This document shows, one piece after another, positions 7,160 to 14,010 of a stretch of 15,929 bases of DNA. Positions within the stretch are counted from its first letter, which is position 1. The number at the start of each line of letters is the position of its first letter. Under the pieces are notes generated by a model. That model ran no database searches and was not told where the DNA came from. It was given only the letters and a program-made list of their open reading frames with translations. The translations under genes were made by a program, and so were the position numbers. This DNA comes from Desulfobacterales bacterium (GTDB taxonomy: Bacteria > Desulfobacterota > Desulfobacteria > Desulfobacterales > QNYZ01): positions 1-15,929 of the forward strand of contig JAOZUU010000013.1 of the NCBI GenBank assembly GCA_029938515.1. Reading direction: 5' to 3'.

Positions 7160-8851
7160 GTGGGTAACGTGAAGAGTATTAAAATTTTATCAGTCTCCGA
7201 TATTGTTGAGCCGATGCTGGATCGGCGGATCGAGTCTGACCTGTTTAAAGGTATCGATCTCATTGTTTCCTGCGGCGACCTTCCTCCGGAATACCTTTCT
7301 CGGTTGGCTCATTTTCTTAAAGCCCCCCTTTACTATGTAAGGGGCAACCATGATATTCGGTATGATGATAAACCGCCTGAAGGCGGCAATGACCTGCACG
7401 GCAGCCTGGTGCGATTCGAAGGAATAAAAATCCTGGGGTTGGAAGGATCGCATTGGTACAATGGCGGTCCCCATCAATACACCGAGGGGCAGATGCGCGC
7501 CATCATCCGTCGACTGCGTCCGACACTCTGGTGGAGGGGTGGTGTTGATGTAGTGATTACACATGCTCCGCCACGACACATTCATGATGCGGAAGATCCC
7601 TGCCATAAGGGATTCGAATGCTTTCGCTGGCTGATAGATAAATATCATCCGGGCTATTTCATTCATGGCCATATCCATACAAATTTTTCCAATTCCGCCG
7701 AGCGCTTGTCGATGGTCAATTCAACCAAAGTGATCAATACTTATGGGTATTATCTGATGGAGATTAAAGCGCCTGCCGGTATTCCAGGTAGATCTGCGAA
7801 TTCACGCATTAAAGAAAAAGATACGTCATCGGTTAAAAGCTTCAAGGATCAGCAAAAAAGAGAAGAGGCCTTTGATTCCAGAGATCGTGGAATTCGAACC
7901 GTAGCGCTGAATAAGATCATGGGCAGTGTCGGCCGCTATCAGGATTTTGACAGCCAGTTCCGGTTCAAACAGAAAAGCGCCTCAGAGCGATACCAATGGA
8001 TCAAAAAGGCCATGCAAGGTGGGCTCGCATTAAAGCCGGTGGATCTTTACGAGATCAAGGACGAATACTATGTACTGGATGGAAATCACCGGGTTGCAGC
8101 CGCCAAAGAGATGGGTCATGATGAAATTCTGGCACATATTATGGAGTTTATCCCATCCAAAAAGACCCTTGAAAACCTGCTTTTCCGGGAGCGCGCAGAA
8201 TTTGCCGATCGTACCCAGCTGCCGACTGAGATTAATCTAACCGAGGTCAGCCAATATGCATATCTGATAGACCAGATTAGTGAACACCAGGAATACATGC
8301 AGAGCCAGAAAGGACATTTATTTTCCATTGAAAAGGCGGCCCTGGATTGGTACCGAACTATTTACCGTCCCCTGTGCACCATCATTCAACGAAGTAAATT
8401 ACTTGATTCTTTCCCCGGGCGCACGGATACCGACCTGTATGCTTACATTACCTTTTACCAATGGAAAGAGGGCCGTAAACGTCGTTACGAGGCGGGTATC
8501 GGTAAACTTATTGAACAAAATATGGAGAAATTTCGACAGAAAATGACCGACTTAAAAAACATTGAATACCCGGAGATGAAACGGGGAATAACCGTTTTCA
8601 TCCTGATGAGCGTACAGGCGAAAAAAGAGGAAAAACTCATTGATAAACTTTTTTTGATCAAAGAGGTCCGGGAGATTTATTCTGTGCACGGAGATGTCGA
8701 TCTGTTGGTGAAAGTCGAGTTGACACGCGATCTGCTCAGTTCGGATGCCGAAGTCATTTCCCAGTTTGTGCAGAATAAGGTACGTCAACTGCCGGGAGTT
8801 CTCAGCACCAACACGCTGATACCAGGCTTTTCCAAGGTCAAAAGACCCTAA
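7160..8851 (+). CDS. Metallophosphoesterase / ParB-like / AsnC-type (RAM) three-domain fusion
   Basis: A 563-residue protein with three modules. Residues about 5-203 are a calcineurin-like metallophosphoesterase: SVSD (D14), CGDLP (D40), GNHD (62-65), THAPP (134-138) and GHIH (170-173) supply the metal ligands. The first motif is DIVE rather than the common D-x-H, as I recall for one subfamily of these hydrolases. Residues about 285-440 resemble a ParB N-terminal/sulfiredoxin-like domain with LDGNHRVAAAKEMG (306-319), followed by a helical part with WYRTIYRPL and FPGRTDTDLYAY (418-429). Residues about 474-560 look like an AsnC/Lrp ligand-binding (RAM) domain, with alternating strands and VHGDVDLLVKVE. 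No helix-turn-helix or signal peptide was seen, so it is probably cytoplasmic. GTG 7160 gives the longest form; GTG 7169 is equally possible, and neither has a strong ribosome-binding site. Its 3' end faces the cytochrome gene 9 bp away. The substrate is unknown. Confidence 0.8.
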   Translation: MGNVKSIKILSVSDIVEPMLDRRIESDLFKGIDLIVSCGDLPPEYLSRLAHFLKAPLYYVRGNHDIRYDDKPPEGGNDLHGSLVRFEGIKILGLEGSHWYNGGPHQYTEGQMRAIIRRLRPTLWWRGGVDVVITHAPPRHIHDAEDPCHKGFECFRWLIDKYHPGYFIHGHIHTNFSNSAERLSMVNSTKVINTYGYYLMEIKAPAGIPGRSANSRIKEKDTSSVKSFKDQQKREEAFDSRDRGIRTVALNKIMGSVGRYQDFDSQFRFKQKSASERYQWIKKAMQGGLALKPVDLYEIKDEYYVLDGNHRVAAAKEMGHDEILAHIMEFIPSKKTLENLLFRERAEFADRTQLPTEINLTEVSQYAYLIDQISEHQEYMQSQKGHLFSIEKAALDWYRTIYRPLCTIIQRSKLLDSFPGRTDTDLYAYITFYQWKEGRKRRYEAGIGKLIEQNMEKFRQKMTDLKNIEYPEMKRGITVFILMSVQAKKEEKLIDKLFLIKEVREIYSVHGDVDLLVKVELTRDLLSSDAEVISQFVQNKVRQLPGVLSTNTLIPGFSKVKRP

Positions 8852-8860
8852 ATGTCCGCT

Positions 8861-9583
8861 TCAGATCGTCTCCAAAAATGCAATCAGGGCCGTGACTTCC
8901 TCTTCGGAAAGGCTTTTAAACTCCGGCATATTTTTATAAGGTGTCGCCAATTGCTTACGGATACTCTCTTCGTTGGCCGTTTGGCCGCTGACCGGCAGCG
9001 TCCCCATTTGAAAAAGCCCTTTCAGTCCGGGCCCCACTTTTTCATCCGTGCGATCGATATAATGACAGGCGGAACAATTGTTTTCGAATACCATGTTCCC
9101 TGTATTTGCGAGCGCTTCACGAGTTTTCTCGATACTTGCTCCGGTTGTTTTTCCGCCTGGACCATAGACAAGTTCTCCGCCAAAAAAACCGAGCCCGATA
9201 ACGGCCAGAAGACATACGATTTCGGTTATAACCAACTTGCCGCTGCCGCTTTGATTGATAAACGCCAGCAAGGTGGAAACAATCAGGAAAATCAACAGCA
9301 GGCCGGCCAGCAGAAATTTTATTTGGAAGGGAAGCAGCCAGGCCCCCTTATAGAAATGCTGCCAATCCATATATCCCAGCAGCACGGTGATCGGCAGGGT
9401 CGCCAGGGTGAGAACGAAAATATGTCGGGCGGTTTGGAAAAAACGGTCACGCTTTGACAAGTATCCGACCATTAAAAAAATGAACGCCGCCATAACCAGT
9501 CCGATGGTAAGATGAGTGATGGTGGGATGCAGCGGGTGTGTATACCCGATTTTTATCAGATTGTGATAAACAGAATCAAACAT
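8861..9583 (-). CDS. Membrane-anchored monohaem cytochrome c with DUF2231-like membrane half
   Basis: A 240-residue membrane protein. The N-terminal half has about four transmembrane segments (near 21-42, 55-72, 86-107, 117-136), the motif THPLHPTITHLTIG (15-28) and a closing GGELVYGPG (135-143), features I associate with DUF2231 membrane proteins; conserved-looking histidines 16, 20 and 24 could bind haem or a quinone. The C-terminal third is a class I cytochrome c domain with the covalent haem site CSACH (170-174) and a likely axial Met219 in YKNMPEF. It probably carries electrons between the membrane quinone pool and the periplasm. ATG 9583 (with AAGG 9 nt upstream) is preferred over a TTG at 9658, which would add a 25-residue basic leader. 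It is transcribed toward the phosphoesterase fusion. Electron donor and acceptor are unknown. Confidence 0.82.
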   Translation of the reverse strand: MFDSVYHNLIKIGYTHPLHPTITHLTIGLVMAAFIFLMVGYLSKRDRFFQTARHIFVLTLATLPITVLLGYMDWQHFYKGAWLLPFQIKFLLAGLLLIFLIVSTLLAFINQSGSGKLVITEIVCLLAVIGLGFFGGELVYGPGGKTTGASIEKTREALANTGNMVFENNCSACHYIDRTDEKVGPGLKGLFQMGTLPVSGQTANEESIRKQLATPYKNMPEFKSLSEEEVTALIAFLETI

Positions 9584-9687
9584 GGCGGCCCGCCTTTTCT
9601 TTTTGGCAGGCAGAGACCGAGCGCTGATCAGCCCTTTCCATCTGCCTGTATAATTCAATGATTGTTATTTTTAAGCGTCCATAGTTC

Positions 9688-9701
9688 TCAGACATGTCTG
9701 A
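9688..9701. promoter_or_regulatory. 14-bp perfect palindrome at the predicted transcription start (candidate operator)
   Basis: TCAGACATGTCTGA is a perfect 14-bp palindrome. It lies directly downstream of the -10 box of the cytochrome promoter and covers the predicted start site, a classic position for a repressor. The cognate regulator is not identifiable from the window. Confidence 0.5.
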
Positions 9702-9703
9702 AT

Positions 9704-9732
9704 ATTATAATACCGTATTTCCCGTTTGGCAA
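9704..9732 (-). promoter_or_regulatory. Strong sigma-70-type promoter of the cytochrome gene
   Basis: Read on the minus strand, TTGCCA (9727-9732) and a perfect TATAAT (9704-9709) are separated by exactly 17 bp. The predicted transcription start is near 9697, giving a leader of about 115 nt before the ATG at 9583. It is the best-matching promoter in the window. Confidence 0.65.
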
Positions 9733-9768
9733 AGAGGCGTGGGCGGGAGGGTGCTTGGAGTGGCTTGA

Positions 9769-9800
9769 AATCCCCCTGAGTCCCCCTTTTCAAAGGGGGA
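9769..9800. repeat. REP-like palindromic repeat
   Basis: TCCCCCTTT (9781-9789), a 2-nt loop TC, and AAAGGGGGA (9792-9800) form a perfect 9-bp hairpin. It is preceded by AATCCCCCTGAG, the left wing of a dispersed CCCCCTTT-type intergenic repeat common in many bacterial genomes; the right wing is degenerate here. It follows the GTPase gene and could stop or stabilise its transcript. A degenerate relative lies at 13846-13890. Confidence 0.6.
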
Positions 9801-9849
9801 CGCAAAGGAATATGCCATCCTGGGCGGGGCTACCATCTCTGAACGGGCA

Positions 9850-10005
9850 TTATTTAGGCTCGGTAAACAACCAGTCATTATCTTTCTTGGCCCCGTGGGG
9901 GCTTTTCCCGGAATAAACTCCCGGATAGCCGGGCCATTTTTCCCACTTTTGATAGGGATCGGTTTTGATGATATGCGTCCAAAGTTTACCGGCATCCGTC
10001 GGCAT
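9850..10005 (-). pseudogene. Cytochrome P460-like fragment (51 codons), probable gene remnant
   Basis: A 51-codon frame from ATG 10005 to TAA 9850-9852 reads KLWTHIIKTDPYQKWEKWPG, then a Y-S-G-K stretch, then SPHGA. The W-x-x-WPG and S-P-H-G spacing matches the N-terminal half of cytochrome P460-family domain proteins as I know them. Those proteins are about 150-190 residues with a signal peptide and usually a C-terminal haem site. None of that is present: the frame opens only just before the conserved block, it lacks a ribosome-binding site, and it ends soon after the HGA motif. Its first 20 bp overlap the end of the GTPase gene in another frame. I read it as a truncated leftover, but a small expressed protein cannot be excluded. 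Confidence 0.5.
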
Positions 10006-11416
10006 ACATTTTTTTTAGTTCATCCTGGATCAATGCCCTCAGATCCCGGTCGGCTTTTTCCTTTTTTATCGCGTCACCGGTTCGGATCGCTTGAAAAAAG
10101 GCGGTGCACTTTCTTTGAGCGCCGATATTCCAATTAGCCGTGTAACCGGTTTTTCCCGATGGATCGGACTCGGTTTCAACGGAGGAGGAAGCATCCCTTC
10201 GGCCATGGGCCCAATTGATGATATGCACGTAAAAAATCAGGGCCCGATCGATCAGAATATAGAGAAACTGGATATTCTCATTGGGCCCCACCCGAACTTG
10301 CTGCCCCCCCAGGGTCATGCCGGCAACCTTAGTGTCAGCCAGTTGCCGGCCGCCGCCGAAGGCTGCCCAGCCGGCCCCGACAGCGCTGCCGATGACGGTA
10401 AAAAGACCGAAGGTGAGACCATGGGCGGCCACATCTATGGCCGCACCAATAGTGCCGCCCGTGATTCCGGCAAGCGTGGCCAGTTGTTTTCGTGTCAAAC
10501 CAAGGACCTGCCATGTTTCTTCATTAAACAAATCCTGATGAATAATCGACTGGCGCGGAAGATCATAGTTGAAAATATTGTGCTTATACAGCCTGCGTAT
10601 CCGCTGATGCGCGATGGCCTCAATTTTTTCAATCGCCTGTGTATATTTTTCGAACAACTTTTTTTTCAGACTTTCTTCGTCGGTTTTTTCCGTGTAGTTT
10701 CTGGTTATGGAAAATTCGAGGCTTTCGGTGAGCATCGTTAAAATGATTTCCACAGTCAGGGCATTACGATGGGCCCAGTCTTTTTTAAACGCTGAAATCA
10801 CGGTGGCAAGGGGGGTGATCCAGTCCTGGTCAATTCCCTTTAAACTTTCCAGTAGAGAGATTCGTTCGGCGTAGGTGGCCTGATGGGCGTTAAAAACACG
10901 GATGGCGTTGAAATGGCGCCGGAACGCGGTTTTCCATTGAAATAAATATTCGGTATCGTCTTCCTTGCAATTAATGATGGCCATGCGGGGCGCACCGGTG
11001 AGGCGCAAGACTTCCATTTCCGCCTTATCGACACTGCGAATGGGTCTCGATCCGTCCACCACATAGATAACCCCTGCCCCTTGAGCGATGGGGGTCAGCA
11101 GTTCGCGATCCTGGGCCAGGTCCGGATCATCAGCGTGGCTGTCGAGAAAGGCCGGTACAATCCGATCATTACGATCTTCATTGGCTTTCATCCAGCGCAA
11201 AATTCTCCTTGGATTTTGAAAACCGGGGGTATCGATAAAACGGATAATTTCCTGATCGTCAATGATCACCGGGAAGGTCTGGCACACAAGGGTTTCACCG
11301 GGAGTGGGGCTGATGCGCACACGATCGTTTTCAGCCAGGGTAGAGACGACCGACGATTTCCCCTCGTTGGGGTGCCCCACAATCGCAAAGGCCGGTATTT
11401 TTTCAGAAGTCGCCAT
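9986..11416 (-). CDS. Membrane-associated GTPase, Era-like G domain plus DUF3482
   Basis: A 476-residue GTPase. The N-terminal G domain has a Walker A/G1 GHPNEGKSS (14-22), a G2-like segment PTPGETLV (37-44), and G3 DTPGF (62-66). The usual G4 NKxD is replaced by INCKED (148-153), so guanine specificity may be altered. The C-terminal half matches DUF3482: a helical linker, then a long Gly/Ala-rich hydrophobic stretch including TGGTIGAAIDVAAHGLTFG, probably a membrane-inserting hairpin. The start ATG 11416 lies inside the upstream DUF2868 gene (14-bp overlap) with GGAGA about 9 nt upstream, so the two are translationally coupled. DUF2868 and DUF3482 proteins are recurrent neighbours, but no biochemical role is established to my knowledge. 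A dynamin-like or stress-related membrane function is a guess only. Confidence 0.85.
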   Translation of the reverse strand: MATSEKIPAFAIVGHPNEGKSSVVSTLAENDRVRISPTPGETLVCQTFPVIIDDQEIIRFIDTPGFQNPRRILRWMKANEDRNDRIVPAFLDSHADDPDLAQDRELLTPIAQGAGVIYVVDGSRPIRSVDKAEMEVLRLTGAPRMAIINCKEDDTEYLFQWKTAFRRHFNAIRVFNAHQATYAERISLLESLKGIDQDWITPLATVISAFKKDWAHRNALTVEIILTMLTESLEFSITRNYTEKTDEESLKKKLFEKYTQAIEKIEAIAHQRIRRLYKHNIFNYDLPRQSIIHQDLFNEETWQVLGLTRKQLATLAGITGGTIGAAIDVAAHGLTFGLFTVIGSAVGAGWAAFGGGRQLADTKVAGMTLGGQQVRVGPNENIQFLYILIDRALIFYVHIINWAHGRRDASSSVETESDPSGKTGYTANWNIGAQRKCTAFFQAIRTGDAIKKEKADRDLRALIQDELKKMYADGCR

Positions 11417-13010
11417 GAACCAGTCTCTCCAGTCGCAGATACGGATCGCCCAGGGTTGCTAATTTTTCTTTCCAGGTTCGCCAGTTGATCGGCGTTACCC
11501 GGGTAAAAATTGTCTCCGACTTTGGTTTGCCGATCAAGCCGATGAGGATCGGCGCGCGCTCACCGAAATGATGACGAAGCGCCTTGATAAAGGCAAGATC
11601 CTCAATGATGGGAGGTTGCCAAGCCTCCTGCAGGATGAGAATGTGGGTCCAGCCATTTTTTGACCCGACCGCGCTCAACCGATCCGCCACAATGATTTCA
11701 TCGGTGTCGCCTTGATCAATCCGGATTTTTTCAGCGACGCGCCCACCCAGTGTCTGTCCGATGGTCATCTCCAGGTCTTCATCCGAACATACTTCGAAAA
11801 TGTCATCCGGTATAAGGACGATAAATCTTTTTTCGGTAATCGTATTTTTTTCCTCGGCAGGTATTTCTTCCGGTACCACTACGCGGGTTGTATCCGGCCG
11901 GGATTCTACCGAGGTTCCAAATTGCACCCCAAATTGAACTTGGGGTGTAACCATCCGATCGACGAGTTGGTCACAGGCGCCGTGGGTCAACTCAGTCTTA
12001 TCCAGTAAGTACCGCTGGGTCGTCAGACCGAAAAAAAACAGTCCGATTCGTGGCAATAACCCGTAAAACAGAACAGCGAGACATAAAAAAGGCCACCAGG
12101 CCACCAGGTCTGGAGTGGCAAGATGATAAATGCCGTCTTTTAATACCAGGCGACTGCCTTCGATCTGGGCAAGGGTCGGGTGGGCCAGTTCCGGCGGGAC
12201 AAACCAGGCCCAGGGAGCCGCCAGCCATTTAACGATAATGTGGACCACACCTGCGCTGACCTGCAGGGTGGACTGCCATCCGAAGGCCATGTCGGTCCCG
12301 AGGACTCTTAAAAGGGTGGCGCCTAAAACCCCCAAGTTGAATCCGATCCCGAATAGCTGCGCCAAAATGAAAATCGGCCAGTAAAACAGAGAGCCGTAAA
12401 TCTGCCTTTTACCTCGCACCAGCCCGAGGACAGCAGACAGGCCTTCGCGCCTGGCGCCGGAAAGGGATGTCATGACCCTCTGCTTTAATTTTCCGGATAG
12501 GGTAATGACCAGGCGGCTGAGAACTGAATAAATCACCGAAGTATAAAACAGTCGCGGCCGAATCAGACGGATCAGGAGAAGACCGCCCAGCAACAGCACC
12601 AGCAGGATCTGCGCAAATACCGTCGTGCCCAAATAGACGGATATGTTCAACGGCGCAGTCCCCGTGTAGGTCAAAATAGAAAAGGCGAGGCCAATACCGG
12701 ATAGACTGCCCAGGAAAAAAAGTCCATATCCCAGAAGACGGGAAGTTTCGGCAAATGCTTCCCCGGGCAGGACTGCCTTTGCACCGGTCGTACCTATTTC
12801 CATTTCCCGGCGTTGGTCAAGCCAGGATTTGATGATGAACCGTCGGGGATATGATTTTGTTTTGGGGATCCGGGGCTGGATTTTTTTAAGAAAAATACCC
12901 CGGTCCCGTGCATCGATATCCAACTGGCTGGATTGGTCAGCATTCTCCGCATCAATGTGGAGAAAATACTCCAGATCGATCAGGTCTTTAATGTGCCATT
13001 TGGTTTTCAT
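11403..13010 (-). CDS. DUF2868 multi-pass membrane protein, partner of the DUF3482 GTPase
   Basis: A 535-residue membrane protein matching DUF2868 by size, layout and the adjoining DUF3482 GTPase. The N-terminal about 90 residues are soluble and charged (WHIKDLIDLEYFL at 5-17, a DARDRG motif at 33-38). Membrane segments are visible near 92-114, 124-149, 208-230 and 304-328, with a possible extra one near 252-270. The C-terminal about 200 residues are soluble, with a VVVPEEIPAEEKN-like linker followed by alternating strands and helices (IDQGDTDEIIVADRL, then WTHILILQEAWQPP) that look like a cytoplasmic nucleotide-type alpha/beta domain. No strong ribosome-binding site precedes ATG 13010. The stop overlaps the GTPase start, implying a two-component complex. 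Function is unknown. Confidence 0.8.
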   Translation of the reverse strand: MKTKWHIKDLIDLEYFLHIDAENADQSSQLDIDARDRGIFLKKIQPRIPKTKSYPRRFIIKSWLDQRREMEIGTTGAKAVLPGEAFAETSRLLGYGLFFLGSLSGIGLAFSILTYTGTAPLNISVYLGTTVFAQILLVLLLGGLLLIRLIRPRLFYTSVIYSVLSRLVITLSGKLKQRVMTSLSGARREGLSAVLGLVRGKRQIYGSLFYWPIFILAQLFGIGFNLGVLGATLLRVLGTDMAFGWQSTLQVSAGVVHIIVKWLAAPWAWFVPPELAHPTLAQIEGSRLVLKDGIYHLATPDLVAWWPFLCLAVLFYGLLPRIGLFFFGLTTQRYLLDKTELTHGACDQLVDRMVTPQVQFGVQFGTSVESRPDTTRVVVPEEIPAEEKNTITEKRFIVLIPDDIFEVCSDEDLEMTIGQTLGGRVAEKIRIDQGDTDEIIVADRLSAVGSKNGWTHILILQEAWQPPIIEDLAFIKALRHHFGERAPILIGLIGKPKSETIFTRVTPINWRTWKEKLATLGDPYLRLERLVHGDF

Positions 13011-13033
13011 CGATTCGTAAATTGCTACCGGTT

Positions 13034-13137
13034 TCCATTATCCATTATCGATTTATGATTTATGGAATCGCTCCGCTCAACATTTTTATAAAATTGGCAG
13101 AATACCTTCAATTACCAATCACCAATCGTTAATCACA
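13034..13137. repeat. Two facing arrays of degenerate 7-nt repeats in a 122-bp spacer
   Basis: The right array reads AATTACC AATCACC AATCGTT AATCACA (13110-13137), four phased heptamers. The left array (13034-13061) reads TCCATTA TCCATTA TCGATTT ATGATTT, which on the other strand also gives AATC/AATG heptamers. The two arrays therefore face each other, and CGATTTATGATTTAT (13049-13063) is an imperfect inverted copy of the ATTACCAATCACCAATCG stretch (13111-13128). The last bases overlap the stop of the DUF3786 gene. Confidence 0.5.
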
Positions 13138-13768
13138 AATCCAAAAACGCCATGGTCACACGGCTGACCAATCCCCAGATGGCATCGGCGGGAAAGGTAT
13201 TTTCAATGGATCGATCAAATAACACCTTGACCGCCGGCGCGAATTCCTCATCACCCCGCCATAACAGATAATAAAGCGGTACCCGCGGAAACGGCAGCAT
13301 CCGGCACGCCACATCGGCCATATCCAGAGGGTTGCCACCCAGTGCCTCAGCCGCTCTTTTGAAACTTTCCGGATTATGTCCGTAACGGTCAGGGATCGGA
13401 TCTACCTGAAGTTCATGCGGGCCGACAAAAAAGTGACCTTCCTTTAAATCTTTTACACCCACGATGTCTTGGCCCATGGGGTAGACTGCTCGGATATTGT
13501 TCAAGTAGACCACAGTTGCCAGCGTCAGCAGGGGATCGTCCGATACCGCCCAGTGATTGCCAACCCGTTCCAGCAGGCATCGTTTCGAAAAATCGACACA
13601 CCTTTTTTTATTTAAAAATCGAAACTGAAGTCGATCTTCATCCAAGGGATCGAAAAAGGTCACATTGACCAGATCCATTCGATCTCTTTTTTGGAGGCTT
13701 TCCCAGTATTGGTCAGCGACCGGCAGATGAGAGCCGTTCGATGCATATTTTTCAGTTTCGTCTGACAT
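13133..13768 (-). CDS. DUF3786 domain-containing protein
   Basis: A 211-residue soluble protein with no signal peptide or membrane segment. It resembles the DUF3786 family of strict anaerobes: a variable N-terminus, a core FFDPLDEDRLQFRFLN strand pair, LLTLATVVYLNN, then a DLKEGHFFVGPHEL block, an EALGGNPLDMADVACR segment, and the C-terminal FPRVPLYYLLWRGDEEFAP with LFDRSIENTFPADAIWGL. The YLLWRGDEEF-x-P stretch near the end is the most family-like part. DUF3786 proteins often occur in corrinoid or C1-metabolism organisms but their function is not known to me. ATG 13768 has a good AGGAAG about 6 nt upstream. It is on the same strand as DUF2868 but separated by a 122-bp repeat-bearing spacer, so co-transcription is uncertain. 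Confidence 0.7.
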   Translation of the reverse strand: MSDETEKYASNGSHLPVADQYWESLQKRDRMDLVNVTFFDPLDEDRLQFRFLNKKRCVDFSKRCLLERVGNHWAVSDDPLLTLATVVYLNNIRAVYPMGQDIVGVKDLKEGHFFVGPHELQVDPIPDRYGHNPESFKRAAEALGGNPLDMADVACRMLPFPRVPLYYLLWRGDEEFAPAVKVLFDRSIENTFPADAIWGLVSRVTMAFLDL

Positions 13769-13811
13769 TTGTCTTCCTATCTGTTAACAGGTAAGGCTGA
13801 GTCAAATTTCA

Positions 13812-13841
13812 ATATAACATATTGATTAAAGTACAAATCAA
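13812..13841 (-). promoter_or_regulatory. Candidate promoter of the DUF3786 gene, overlapped by a 7-bp inverted repeat
   Basis: On the minus strand TTGATT (13836-13841) and TTATAT (13812-13817) are 18 bp apart, placing a start about 37 nt before ATG 13768. The -35 box and spacer coincide with ATTGATT-(8 nt)-AATCAAT (13821-13842), a perfect 7-bp inverted repeat suited to a dimeric regulator. Both boxes are imperfect and the region is AT-rich. Confidence 0.4.
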
Positions 13842-13845
13842 TTTA

Positions 13846-13890
13846 AAAATTCCCATAACATCTTTTTCAAAAGGGGGTTATGGGAATTTT
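13846..13890. repeat. 14-bp inverted repeat, probable degenerate REP-like element
   Basis: AAAATTCCCATAAC (13846-13859) pairs perfectly with GTTATGGGAATTTT (13877-13890) around a 17-nt loop. The loop contains CTTTTTCAAAAGGGG, the core of the same repeat type found at 9769-9800. On the minus strand the stem is followed by further T/A-rich sequence. It lies between the divergent DUF3786 and lipoprotein genes, so a terminator role is not obvious. Confidence 0.6.
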
Positions 13891-14010
13891 ATTGACGGGA
13901 TTCAATCTGATTTTGACGTTTTCTTGGTTAACAGGTCGTGTTATCTTGACACTCGTTGGGGTTTCGGTCAAACTAAATTTATTTTTTACTTTCACAACGG
14001 AACGGATCAG

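Noticed and set aside
8852..9457. 201-codon plus-strand frame after the phosphoesterase fusion
   Set aside because: Antisense to the cytochrome gene, which carries clear CSACH and membrane segments on the other strand.
9584..9658. 25-codon extension of the cytochrome gene from a TTG
   Set aside because: Weak start codon, basic low-quality leader, and ATG 9583 has a usable ribosome-binding site and starts a typical DUF2231-like sequence.
10091..10741. 216-codon plus-strand frame
   Set aside because: Antisense to the DUF3482 GTPase; composition and sequence show no protein family.
13110..13137. Possible CRISPR-like or direct-repeat array
   Set aside because: Units are only 7 bp with no spacers, so it is a simple repeat and not CRISPR.
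13946..13979. Perfect TTGACA at 13946-13951 upstream of the lipoprotein
   Set aside because: No acceptable -10 box at 16-19 bp; the nearest AT-rich hexamer is 22 bp away.
13822..14010. 63-codon in-frame N-terminal extension of the lipoprotein
   Set aside because: It would place the signal peptide and lipobox internally; ATG 14011 gives a textbook lipoprotein leader.
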